From Timema cristinae (Eukaryota > Arthropoda > Insecta > Phasmatodea > Timematidae): a stretch of DNA of 64,000 nt. The stretch covers positions 13,252,370 to 13,316,369 of the forward strand of contig JBCFYV010000012.1 in assembly GCA_039000515.1 (NCBI GenBank). The letters are read 5' to 3'. A program made the translations under genes and the position numbers. The notes below the pieces were generated by a model. The model was given only the letters and a program-made list of their open reading frames with translations. It made no database searches and had not been told where the DNA came from. Shown one piece after another: positions 1-11,598 of this stretch (its first letter is position 1; the number at the start of each line of letters is the position of its first letter).

Positions 1-700
1 GGGTTTTTAACCCGACATCCTTCATGATCTATATAGTTCAGGTGTTCAAATATTGAAAGTTTAATTTTTTTTTTTAATTTATCAGACTGAAAAAAACCTT
101 TTCATTATAAATTATTTTATTTATCAACATAAAATTTGTTTTTTTAATATTCCGTTTAGAAGTATTTAATGTATTTGAGTATACGTATAATACTACAATA
201 ATCGTATTTGAAAATAATTTAACAAGTTACTAAATTAAAATCAGTACATACATTTGTATATAGGTAATTATTTAAAAATTAAACTAATGGCTTATTACAT
301 AAAAATGTAGACATTTAAAATAAGGCTAAGCAAACAAATTATTAATCGCATTGTAAGAACATTAAGAGCATATTTATGTTTTAAAAATAGTTGAGAAAAT
401 AAAATAATATTTTACTGAATTCAAATTTATTAAAGAGGGATTTTTTATTCTGATATAAAATTAGAACATAATAATATAGTTGGAATCGATTTTGTGAGTT
501 TTTTTATCTAACAAGCACGCTACCAAGTGAGCTGAAGACCATTTGAAATATTTAAATCGTTTAACTCATACTTATATAACCCGAAATATTTTTGAGACAA
601 TAAAATTAGTTGCAATCAAATTGAAGATAGTTTCCTAATAAAACCAAACAAATCATTGTATATGATGCACTCAAAACAATAATAGTGTTTACTTTCAGTT
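1..700. other. AT-rich intergenic DNA
   Basis: Very AT-rich sequence with short A and T runs. I see no coding pattern, tRNA-like box or long repeat in it. Confidence 0.6.
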
Positions 701-712
701 ACATATCTTGTA

Positions 713-963
713 TATATTTAGCACCGCGTCTTACTACCCGTTCGGGTTATACGCTTTAAGTACTAATTACGCTAATGGATTAGGAATTGAGAATGTTTAA
801 TTAAAGGAAGTGAACCCGAATTTGCGTGGAGGGAGAGTGGAAAACCTTTTAGGAAAAACCACCCCCAGTTCACCCGACCGAGTTTCGAACCTCGATCTCC
901 CCGTCCTCAGCAGTAGAGCTCAACACGACAAGCGCGTTTGCCAACTACGACACCGAGGCGGGT
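713..963 (-). mobile_element. SINE-A, tRNA-derived, near full length
   Basis: Read on the minus strand it starts with a tRNA-like head: an A-box-like stretch around GTAGTTGGC and a B-box GGTTCGAAACTC. A body ending in a conserved tail follows (GTATAACCCGAACGGGTAG, then AAGACGCGGTGCT). The same unit recurs at 17032, 30975 and 54297. The 12-bp flanks at 701-712 and 964-975 match except at one base, which fits a target-site duplication. It is a non-autonomous retroposon with no protein; the open frame across it is a by-product. Confidence 0.85.
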
Positions 964-975
964 ACGTATCTTGTA

Positions 976-3900
976 CAATGGCGTGTTGTGCATCTCATCA
1001 CCTCAACCCTTGGCACGTCAAGGTTTTACAGTGTTGTCAAATTGAAAAGCCATTTGCAAGCGAAACAACACTACACCAACCCGCACAAGATTAGTAAACT
1101 TTCAAATTAGTTCTGTTTTGGTACAGTCTGCAATTTGCGTGATCGTGTGTAGCAACTTTTTTTTTTTAGAAGTTTCAAAATCAAAGCTCCCGGTATAAAT
1201 GAATTAGAACTATAATTTAAGGAAGGCCTAAAAAACTATCTATTTTGTGTCATTTTATAACATTTTTATTGAAGTTGATTTTGTTTTCTGCCCTTCATAT
1301 CTGGTATATAAAAAATTTAGAGTAATTTGGATTGTAATTAAAATGCTTGGTGGTAATACAAAAATTGTTAACAGTGATAATGTAACTTATTTTATTTATT
1401 TAGTTATTTTACGTACACTTTTATGATTTGACTGATTATATAAATACACGATAATTTCTCCAAGTGAGAGCGATAGTACCTGCCAATGTTATCGTAAAGG
1501 TATGTTCACATATTTCCCAGGGTTCTTTATCATGCCACAAGTGACATGGTACCAACGGCTTTACTTCGCCTCTGGATAAAGTTGCGCTACGGATTTTTAT
1601 TGGTCAATAAAGATCCTTAGCCCCGGCTGGGTTGAACACTAGAATATCGGGTCATGAAACTATCACTTACCTTAAAACGACCGTGATCGACTAAATTATA
1701 ATAAATAAAATACTACTTACGATACTTTTACAAATACATGTCCTTTGATGCTAGGATTTACCGATTAGAAATAGTAAACGCTCAAAATGTAAACAATTTA
1801 TAAGATATTTCTGATATGGGTATTGCTAATATTTACTGGTAGATTCTATGATTCACTCGTCTTAAAACTTATACAGTAACATATATGTTTATTATTACAT
1901 ACAATTATGTGTAGTGTGATCATTGTAAATTATATATTCTCTAAAAATATTTAATTTTTGCCATACATGTTTGAAATTTAAAACATTTGTTCTATTGAAA
2001 GTCTGCATAAAACATATTTATCTCTGTCCACGATTATTTTAAACGGTCTTAAAACATTTGAAAAATTATAAAAATCATTGATTTAGTGACTTAAAAATAT
2101 TTTACAAATAACTTATTTCCTTTATGTGTCTATATTTGTTTGCATGTTATTCTTCCAATAAAATATATATTAGAACGAAACAATCTATAGTAGATTCTAA
2201 TAAGCAACCTATAAAATGGAAAGTACTGACTACAGTAAGTTAAAGAGTGATTAAACTCCTCCCCAAACCTTGGGTCAAATTTTGTTATGATAATGACTAG
2301 GAAAACTCTGATTATCAATGTCTAACAGTTGCTGAGGCTTTAAATATATATTATTAAATGGTAACCAGATAATAATTAAGATTGAATGAAAGAAAACTTG
2401 AGATTATATACGTTTCTTTAAATTTTTTACAGAAAAGAGTTGCATAAGAATACAAATTTTATATATGTATACATATATCTTTAGTAGGCGACTAATATTA
2501 ATTTTATTAAGACGAAATATATATAAAATGAACTTCTTTGTAAGAGGAGAAAGAGGAGTAAAGATTGTAGAAGTAAATAGCTGGAAAAACTGTATCAAAA
2601 GTCAAGTACAAGATATAAAGTAACAGAACAAAGATAAGAAATAAAGAATGAAATGTTATTTAGGGAGAATGAGAGTAAAAAAATAACGAAAAAAATTTGA
2701 TACCGATTGAGAACAAGGTTTCTCAACTAATAGTCTGCTTTTGGTTTCCTCATAGTATGAAATTTTATGAACTAGAGTGAAATTTTTGCTTTGTTTTTCC
2801 TCTTTTTTTTGGGGGGGGGGGGGGGGATGGACAGGAAAATTTGCCAACGGGTCATAAAACTAAACATTCAATGGAATTAGGGGGAGGAGGTGGGATAGGA
2901 ACTGAAAGAACTAAAGATGTGTGGAGTTTTGATAAAAATACGGGAAGGAATCTGGAATAAAGAGATATGGGATATGGGCTGGGCTAAGAAATATTAGACT
3001 GAAGCTTCTTTGCTGTGAGTATTGAGGGCATTTAGGGAGCGACCCGACTTACAAGTCACTACAATTGTCTGAGAGAATAAAAAAAGGAACAAGAAATGTA
3101 TGTCTATGTCAGAACAAGGGTTTGTAATCATACGCTCTTCGCAATTCATGGGATGGTTTTGGAGATATTCCCCACAATAAGTGAATTTAATTAAAATTAA
3201 AACATTTACCAATATTTATATTGTCAATTAAAAGTATAATACCATTTTCATAATCTATTTATAACCCGTTTCATCAACTTTAGGTGAATAATTTTTTTAT
3301 GAATTCGTTTAATACATGAAAGATTACCGTATAACTATAAAGAAAACGGATTAGAAAATTGAAGTTTTTAAATTATGAAAATAGTTATTGGTATTGTTGG
3401 GGGGAAGGAAGAGGAAGTATAGAATCACCTTTTAAGTAATGCAAAACGTTTTAATTTGTCAGGATTGTAAAAGGACAACATAAATGTATGTTAAATAGTT
3501 AATATTTGATTTGGTGAAAGGGGTGTCCTAAAAAATCCCAATATTAATATAATATATTACTTTTGTGTTTTAGATAATTGAAATATATCAGGAAGTTATA
3601 ATACCAACTCAAACAAGCATTTAAGTCTAACCACTAAATTAAAAATGAAAAACAGTAAATGGGAAAAGGTGTACCCAAAATATTCCAAACGATATTATAA
3701 AAAATAGTTTTTGGTGTGATAATATGCAAGTTGACATGTAAGTCAACAAGTAGACTATCTCGGAGAACCGCTTGACCAATGAACGTAACTTAATTCAATA
3801 TTTAGTCTCAGCAAATAGAAGAAAAGGGAAATTACACTTCAGTGTGGTTTATAATTGAAATGTGTTAAGCACTTAAAGAATCATGTAAACTAAATCTCAA

Positions 3901-6354
3901 AATGTAAGAATGTGATAAATTTTTTTTTAAAAATGGGTTATTCGTTTTAAAATCCTTTCAAAATCAATATGAAATATTTTTTTCTTATTGAAAGAAAATT
4001 TAAACTTTCCAAGTCTGTAAGGACTACTCAATATTAATCATAAAAGCTGAAGATATTAGAACTATAACATTGGGGGTAGGAAAGTCTTATAGAAAAAAAA
4101 ATCTTTGAAACAAAATAGTAGGAAATTTTAGTATTTTATAGCTCTGGACAAGACGATTTTTAGTGTGAATCAAAAGTGAAATTTAATTATCAACATATTC
4201 ACATTTAAATAAAGTTTTTCAAAAAATGATATTTGATTAATGTTCACATGATCAGTAATTATGTTAAAATTACAACTTGGACACAGAAATTTATCCTGGC
4301 GTAATTACTATATATCCAGGTTGTTATTTTTATCATAATAATAATTGAACATTGATATTTGACATTGGGACATTATTGAATCATGTATTTTATATATTAT
4401 GCATGGAATATCATTTATATAACGCAGCTATGACTTCTTCCTTTCTACACGCCGCAACCCCATTAACACAACAAACACGTCCCTTTGCCGACCGATGCTT
4501 GCCAGTGGTCCGAATACGATATACACTCACATATGATAGTCTAAATGGTTAAAGGGAAACGTAGCCTGTGTGTGGGTTGTGCGAACCGTAAGAAAATGGG
4601 CTCCCTTTTTTGCCATTTTAGAAAACGACAATCATTCAGAAAGAGACAAGAACGTGGATATTATTACTACTATATGGAACTTGCATTTTTTTTAAAAGAA
4701 AAATCATATGTTTAGAAAATGTTTTATTTTGAGAAGAGAAACAGTGTCATGTGATGTTATGGAGTTTTTGCTGGGCGTGAAAAGGGAAGTAGCATATTAC
4801 TATTGAGAAATATGCATCTGAGACCTAATTTTATTAATGTATCCAGAAAAAATAATAGAAATTAATTCGTTTGAGTGAAATATACCATAAGGCCTACGGT
4901 GTTTTATATTAAAAATAATTATATTAGAAAGGGTGAATTGAATCATCGTCGGTTTAAACGTTTTCTAGAAGATATTGAATCTCACTACGGTAAATATGGT
5001 CGCGGCAATGTGTTAAAAGGTTCTTTGAACTTATAAATAAAATTGACATATTCACTATAGAAAATCGAAACCAGTTCCAACATTTTGAGAGCCTGGATTG
5101 CTGTGGGGTGTTGCATTTATAACTGATATAAGTGAACATCTCAATTGTCTCAGTGTAAGTCTGCAATTAAATGTAAAACTTGTACTGTACTTGAATTCTT
5201 CTTTTATATTTAGTAATTTCAAACAAAACTATACTTTTTATTTAAAAAGTTGCAACAAATATTTTTCACACTTTCATTGAGGTGATTATTTGTGGAAAAC
5301 AATGTAAACTAAATTTAAATTTTCTGTCCAAAATTGTATTGAGAGAATCACATTTTCTACGAAATGAGCTAAATAACCTTTTCAACTATTTTTAAAAGAA
5401 TTAAAAATCATGTTTTATTACAAAATCATTTTGAAATAGTTTTTGATCACGTTGATGTAAATATTCAACTAGAATTGATAGATTCGTAACTAAACAATTC
5501 ATAAAAATCATTATTAAAAATAAAACTTGATTAAATTTTATTCTTTGTTACCAGAAATTAAATATGGAATATTAAGAATTTTGAAAAAAAATTATTTTCA
5601 TATTTGAGTGTACATACATTTGTGATCAATCATTTTCAAGGATTACACATTTTAAATAAAAAATCCGTTTTAAGATTAAAAGATAATCATATGCAAGATT
5701 TTTTAAATAAGGTGTTTCTAATTTAACAATTAATATTGATAAAGTAGTTCTGGCAACAAAGAAACAAGCCCACTGTCCTCATTAAACTTATTTCAATGCC
5801 GGTGGCGAATTAAAGTGTTGTCATTATCATGGCAATTTATTGGTTTAGTATTTAGCTAGTTATATATTGTAATTATTAGAGTGATTAAACAATTAGAAAT
5901 TATTTATTGTAAGCTTATGCATTTTTATATGTGAATACAATTCTTTTTAATCCGTCCCACTTAGAAACCAGCTGTAAATAAACGACGTGACTATGTATTT
6001 ATGTATGGATAACATTTTTGCAAGAAGATTAGAACTAGAGGTTGATCGCATACTTAGAATTATTGTACAGTACATAGTATTTGTATCTCTTATTAAGAAT
6101 GTCATGTTTATAAAGAGACATCTACACATATTTATAATATAATATTTTCGATGTCAGCAAGTTCAAGCTAAAGTGAAGTTCTTCAAGGATCCCAAGGTTT
6201 CGTCGGATTTTAGGGTGTCATCACAAGGGTTCTGGTCCCTCCAGAAAGACGGTTAAACATCACAGCCATTTGAATGACCTCTGGTTCACCTTGACATATG
6301 ATGTGACTGTCTTAATCCATTGGATATACTATACACTATTATTAAAATTGAAAA
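976..6354. other. Long AT-rich intergenic stretch
   Basis: About 5.4 kb without a recognisable gene. Short open frames here have no domain pattern and look like chance frames. One notable feature is an uninterrupted run of 16 G at 2811-2826 directly after a T8 run. Confidence 0.55.
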
Positions 6355-6480
6355 ATAATACCTGGACACGGGAATTGAACCCGGGACTTTTGGCTTAGTA
6401 CGCGATTGTTCTAACCACTGAGCTATCAGGATTCATCTCGTGCCCAGGGTCAATCTTCACTTATATTATACTTTATACAC
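6355..6480 (-). mobile_element. SINE-C fragment (tRNA-like segment)
   Basis: On the minus strand this reads as a tRNA-like unit: GATAGCTCAGTGGTTAGAAC (A-box and D-arm), a plausible anticodon arm, then GGGTTCAATTCCCGTGTCC (B-box and T-arm). Related copies lie at 17705, 25690, 25940 and 44468. The flanks are degenerate, so I treat it as a dispersed retroposon and not as a functional tRNA gene: it lacks a convincing acceptor stem and it is multicopy. Confidence 0.65.
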
Positions 6481-8387
6481 TCTCATATAGAGCATGTATT
6501 TTACTCATGAACTTTTTTAACTTGATGATTAATTTCCCCCGAAATATATAAGTGGTACAACACAATTTCATGAAGTTCAACATATTTGTATTATACTTCA
6601 AATACATTTTTCAAAAATTTGTTTTTGGTATTCTACCCTTAAATAAGTTGTATTCATTAAACACTAACACATCATCTTGTTATTCACAATAATCACTCTT
6701 TATATAAAAATTTTAAGCCAAGTCATTCATATATATTTGAAAATTTAATATGTTCATAAATAAATGATAAGTTAACAACCATAAAATTATTTGTTATTTG
6801 TAAAAATAAAAATACATTCATATTAAAATTTAAAAATAATTCAGGGATTTCCATTTTGAATCGAAACTTCCAGGACAGTTCCCAAAACATTCAAATTTTC
6901 TAAAATATGTTAGAAGTAAATTACCCTTAAATGTATTTAATGTGTATATATATAAAGATAAGTTATTATTGATATGTAATAACATCTCCCGAAACTAATT
7001 TTTAACCATATCGCTAAAGCAATTTAAAAAATATAAAAATAAAAATAAAACACTCATTATTAAACTACCCATAGCCAAATTTTCCCCTTATAATTATACA
7101 TCTTTATTTGTCATGTTCATTCCAATCAATCTCAAGATATAATTTAAGAAAAATCGTTATAGACATTTTACACAAAATTTGAATTTTAAAAAATCAATCC
7201 TGAGTAAAAGACCCTTTATCAAATTTTTACCCAAACAAAGTATTGGCCTGCAGTTCTATTTGCCATTCAAAACATTACCATGATACACACATAGAACCAA
7301 ATTTTAAGGCCTGGTTTTAAATGTTTTCAGTTTTGATAAATCTGTCATCGGTAAACTACCCATAAATGAGATTTTACCCCAAAAAAAAGTATACATTGTT
7401 ATTTGTCACGTCAAACGCTCTGAAAAAATTCATTTTGAAACAAATTATTAGAGATATTTGAAAAAATATTTTCAAGTTTTGAAGAATCAGTCATCAGTAA
7501 ATATTTTTCTTCTCCAGAAGCATGTATACACTGTTATCTCTCATGTCAAACGTTTTAAAGATACCCATTTAGAAACAAATCTTTTGAACCATTTGTAAAA
7601 ATTTTCAAATTAAAAAAAAATTAAAATCAACAAAGTTTTGAACAAAAACCCATTTTATAGTTCTATTTGTCTTGTCAGACAAATCTTAGATATGCATTAC
7701 AAGCAAAATTGAGATCAATATTTGAAAAATTTGGAATTCCAAAAATTATTCATTTGTAAACAATCCTTAATAATTGAAGGGCTAGGGTACAAAAAACTAT
7801 GTTATGGTAAAGACCAATAATATCTTAATTCAACGAACATGTGCAGACAACCAGAAATTTGAAAATTCTTTTTTTTTTGTGTGTGTGTGTTCACATTAAA
7901 TGAATAAAAATATTCATAATCTAGAGATAGATTATTTAATGTCACAATATGATATGATAAAATAGAAAAAAATACACGTTCCTAGGATCCTTTTTGACCT
8001 TCTGTCGCTATATGTAACTTTAACCAAAACGGTTTTATTAATGTAATTAAAATTATAAATGTGATAAATAATTCATTTTATTCTATCCCTAGAATTAGGT
8101 CTAACTTATTCGATTTTTAAAATTATATTTAAAAAAATTTAAAACCCGTATGTTTTAAATAATTATCAGAAATTTGTTCAACGCTTATATCAGAAAATGT
8201 TTTCACAGATTGTAAAAAATAAGTTGTTTATTATGATAACATTCTTTCGATTTATAAATGGTTTTTGAAATTTTATTTACCACTCGAATGTAGAATAATA
8301 ATAATAATAATAATATAAAAAACCATATTAGGGTATTAATTATTCATGAATATTTCGTACCGTTTAATTTGGTCATTTATCAACACA
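6481..8387. other. AT-rich intergenic DNA
   Basis: No gene recognised. Holds a short (GT)n run near 7879-7890 and an (AAT)n microsatellite near 8295-8314, just upstream of the BEL/Pao insertion. Confidence 0.5.
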
Positions 8388-8392
8388 ATAAC
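8388..8392. repeat. Target-site duplication, left (ATAAC)
   Basis: ATAAC directly precedes the 5' LTR and is repeated directly after the 3' LTR at 14537-14541. A 5-bp duplication is usual for BEL/Pao integrases. It shows that the two LTRs bound a single insertion. Confidence 0.9.
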
Positions 8393-8646
8393 TGTCATAT
8401 TGTGTTCAATAGATGGACTTGTTAGTTGTTGTTTCATAACATGGCTTCTTATATGTCTATGCCTCTAATAATATTTTGTCTGTGTTGTTTATATTGTATG
8501 TTCTTTGTTTTTTGCTATGTAGATGGTTGGCATTTTGTGGCTCCGAAAAAAGGGACAAAATTAAATAGTGTTTATGTACAACGCTTCTTTATCTTCATTA
8601 ACACATTACGTCGAATTTATTTAAGTCGGGTAGACGATAAGTGACA
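8393..8646 (+). repeat. 5' LTR of BEL/Pao element
   Basis: 254 bp starting TGTCATATTG and ending AAGTGACA, matched along its whole length by 14282-14536. Differences include T/G in the GTTGTTTAT region, a small cluster near GCTATGTAG, and two changes near the 3' end. An apparent 72-residue open frame inside it (8426-8644) is not a gene. Confidence 0.95.
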
Positions 8647-8649
8647 TTA

Positions 8650-8667
8650 TGGCGACCGTGACAGGAC
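8650..8667 (+). promoter_or_regulatory. Primer-binding site, tRNA-Arg type
   Basis: TGGCGACCGTGACAGGAC begins three bases after the 5' LTR. From memory it is complementary over 18 nt to the 3' end, CCA included, of an insect arginine tRNA of the UCG type. It primes minus-strand DNA synthesis. It overlaps the first codons of gag, so the same bases serve as primer site and as coding sequence. Confidence 0.85.
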
Positions 8668-9385
8668 GTATAGATGTAGATAAAGAGTTGCTTTTGTTTA
8701 AGAAGAAGAGGGCTGCCATTAGAGCTTCTTTCACGAAGATTGTGAAGACTACAACAGATCTGTTTTCAGTTGATGGTGAGAAGGACTTAGTGGCCATTGA
8801 AACAAATCACCAGCTGTTGCAAGGAAAATCAACTGAACTTGCAAAAAACCTAGATGAGCAAATATTGAATAGCCTTCTTGAAAGTGATTCATCGGAAAAT
8901 GAATTGAGTGCAGAAATAGCTAGTGCGGATGAATACAAAGCTAATTGGGCATCTATGTGTATTCGTTTTGGCAGATTTAAGGTGGTACATGATACCGATT
9001 TAGAGTCCGCAGCCTGTATTTAAACCGATTATAGAAGTAGACATTGTTCAAAAAGTAAGTTCAAACTCCCCAAGATAGAATTTAAGAAATATGGGGGTGA
9101 CATAACAGAATGGTTAAGTTTTTGGAGCCAATTCGCTAAAATTGATGAAGATGAGGATTTAGATGCCGCCGACAAATTCCAGTATTTGATTCAGGCCACT
9201 TTAACTGGTTCAAGGGCTCGAGAAGTGGTCGAAAGTTTTCCTCAGACTCGAGAAAATTATCCCATGGCTATACAGAGTTTAAGATCTCGTTTCGGGCGCG
9301 ATGATTTATTGGTTGAAGTTTATGTGCGGGAACTATTGAAGCTGACTCGTCAGAGTTTGTCAGATAGTATGCTGTTATCGACTAT

Positions 9386-9586
9386 GGGTCGGTTTCATAG
9401 TCAAATTTAGTACGCCTCAAGTGCAGTGCTACACTAAGTACATGACAACACCTACCTAAACTCGAATGTAATGGGCCATTCTCGCATTGGAAACTGGCCC
9501 ATTCCATTCTGGTTTAGGTAGGTGTCGTCATGTACTTAGTGTAGCGCCGACCTGAGGAGTACTAAATTTGACTATGAAACTGGCCC
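9386..9586. mobile_element. MITE inserted in gag (201 bp, near-palindromic)
   Basis: Two arms (9386-9478 and 9495-9586) are inverted copies of each other, roughly 87% identical by eye, with a 16-bp spacer. The ends read GGGTCGGTTTCATAGTC and, inverted, GGGCCAGTTTCATAGTC. TAT flanks it on both sides (9383-9385, 9587-9589). Removing the element plus one TAT restores an uninterrupted Gag frame, which fixes the boundaries. The 3-bp duplication and GGG end suggest a PIF/Harbinger-type non-autonomous element, though TAT is not the usual TWA target. The family is not certain; the insertion itself is. Confidence 0.88.
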
Positions 9587-10145
9587 TATGTATGACCGTT
9601 TGGAAACTCAGCTGAGAGCACTCGAGACTTTAGGAGTCACCTCTGATAAGTATGCGGCAATGTTATACCCGATGGTTGAATCTTGTTTGACGGAAGATTT
9701 ACTGCGTGCTTAGCAACGTAGTGGTGCTTCAGGTCAAGGTGAGGGGCGGTTGCAGAGCCTAATGGACTTTCTCCGAAGGGAAGTCGAACAAGGAGAGCGC
9801 ATCTGTCTTGCGGTAAAAGGTTTTAATATCAGTAGTGGATAGGAAGTTGTAAAAGGTAAGAGGAGGAATATCCCCGGCTATGGAGAAACAATGGTATCTA
9901 CAGCAGCCGCATTAGTAGATACAAGAAATAGACCTAGTTCAAACCCTTCAATGTGTATATTTTGTAACGCATCACATTTTTCTGTAGATTGTTTTAAAGC
10001 CAGAAAATTGACCAGAGATGAGAAGCTTAAAATGATTGCGCAGAGTCGCTGTTGTTTTGTTTGTCTGAAAGGTGGACACATTGCAAAGAGATGTAAACTA
10101 AAGTGTTTGAGCTGTGATGGTAAACACAGTATTGCCCCAAACTAG

Positions 10146-11598
10146 AAAATAGTGTTCTTAAGTCTGGGGATAAAGAGAATTTGAAGAAAGACTTACCTGA
10201 AAGTACAAGGGTTCCTGTGGAGAATACATTAGCAAATAATTCTTGCTCTGAAGTACTTCTCCAATCTCTTACTGTACGGTTGAAGGGGAAGAGGGGTAGT
10301 CGAACTGTTCGAGCTCTGATAGACACGGGATCCCAGAGATCATACATTCTGAAGGAGGTGGTAGGACAAATGGGATACACATCAATAGGAGAAGAACGTA
10401 TTCAGCATTCTTTGTTTAGAGGAAACAAGTCAGGTGAAGTTTCACACAATCGTTTTCAAATCCAGTTGGGAAACATCAAAAACTGTTATGTATGCGACTT
10501 TGAAATTCTTGATTATGACAAAATATGTTGTTCTGTGCCTTCCGCAAGAAAGTATTTGTGTCAGAAAGAACTACAACTGTTGGGCATAGAAATAAATGAT
10601 GAGGTCGGACCAGTAGAAGTTTTTAAGGGGCTGATTTTGCGGGGAAAATACTCACAGGTGAAAGAGTAATTCTTAAATGTGGTTTGGTAGCTGTGAACAC
10701 CTATTTAGGATGGACGCTACTGGGCAGGGTTCCATGTAAGAAGACACTTTCTCATACCATGACCATAACTTCTTTGTTTGCTAAAGATATGCCCATTTCC
10801 ACACTTTGGGATCTTGATGTTCTGGGAATCGAGGACCCAGAGAAGCGAAGGACAAAGGCTGAAAGAGAATTAGCAACATTAGAACATTTTAAACAAACTG
10901 TCAAACGGGATGTGTATGGTCGTTACGTGGTTGAACTTCCATGGGTGGATGGACACCCCCCTCTCCCTTCAAATTTCACAATAGCTCAGAAGCGTCTGGA
11001 AACAACGTTCCGGAATGTGAAATCTCTTGAAGTAGAAAGAGCCTACACAGAAGTGTTTGAAGAATGGAAGAGAGAGGGAATCATAGAAGAAGTGGTTAAT
11101 GCCAAGTGTAATGAGGGACATTATCTTCCCCACCGACCAGTGATCAAGGAACAGGGTACCACGAAAATTCGTCCCGTGTTTGATGCCTCAGCAAAGATTA
11201 ATTCCTGTCCTTCACTGAATGATTGCTTAGAGGAAGGGCCGAACTTGATTGAACGTATTCCGTCTCTTCTGCTTCGCTTCAGAGTGGGAGCTATTGGTGT
11301 TATTGCTGATATAATAAAAGCTTTCTTGAAAATTGGACTTTGTGAACGAGATCGAGATTTCGTATGGTTCTTGTGGGAAACATCAAATGGGGAAAGCTTA
11401 GTCCTAAGACATGCACGTGTGGTTTTTGGCGTTTCATCCAGTCCTTTTCTGCTAGGAGCTGTCATTGAATACCATCTAGACTCGGTCTTGAGAGATTGTG
11501 AAAAGAACTGTTTTGGGACTAGCATGTATTCCCAGAAAACGATTAAAAAATTGCATAAGGGTTTTTATGTAGACAATTGTGTCTCAATTTTAGATTAG
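10146..11598 (+). pseudogene. pol: BEL/Pao Pol: protease and reverse transcriptase part, broken
   Basis: The protease region (frame 10181-10669) has the aspartic active-site pattern ALIDTGSQRSYI near residues 45-56. A one-base shift near 10630 moves into the next frame, which continues through a BEL linker into reverse transcriptase (10684-11598). The first RT motif is present as DIIKAFLKIGL (catalytic Asp of motif A). The catalytic box reads FYVDNC where the family has YVDD, so the second aspartate is Asn. A TAG at 11596-11598, just after that box, ends the frame; sequence beyond it continues in the same frame. Confidence 0.92.

Larger units (their letters stand above)
8649..10145 (+). pseudogene. 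gag: BEL/Pao Gag, broken
   Basis: The ATG at 8649 lies three bases after the LTR. The N-terminal part runs open to 9023, where a one-base shift breaks it. A second shift near 9060 restores the frame for a Gag core typical of BEL elements (9066-9385, with residues such as GGDITEWLSFWSQF and FQYLIQATLTGSRAREVVESF). The MITE at 9386-9586 interrupts it. The frame resumes at 9587-10145 with TAG stops at 9711 and 9840. The C-terminal part has zinc knuckles: CIFCNASHFSVDC (C-X2-C-X3-H-X4-C) and CFVCLKGGHIAKRC (C-X2-C-X4-H-X4-C), then a further Cys-rich stretch. A shift near 10132 separates it from protease. An intact protein would be the capsid and nucleocapsid precursor that packages element RNA. 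Confidence 0.9.

Noticed and set aside
6360..6430. Possible genuine tRNA gene on the minus strand
   Set aside because: The same tRNA-like segment occurs at least five times with decayed acceptor stems and shared non-tRNA flanks, which marks it as part of a retroposon.
8426..8644. 72-codon open frame
   Set aside because: It lies wholly in the 5' LTR and a near copy exists in the 3' LTR; not a gene.
11121..11525. 134-codon minus-strand open frame
   Set aside because: Antisense shadow of the reverse transcriptase region, with no domain of its own.
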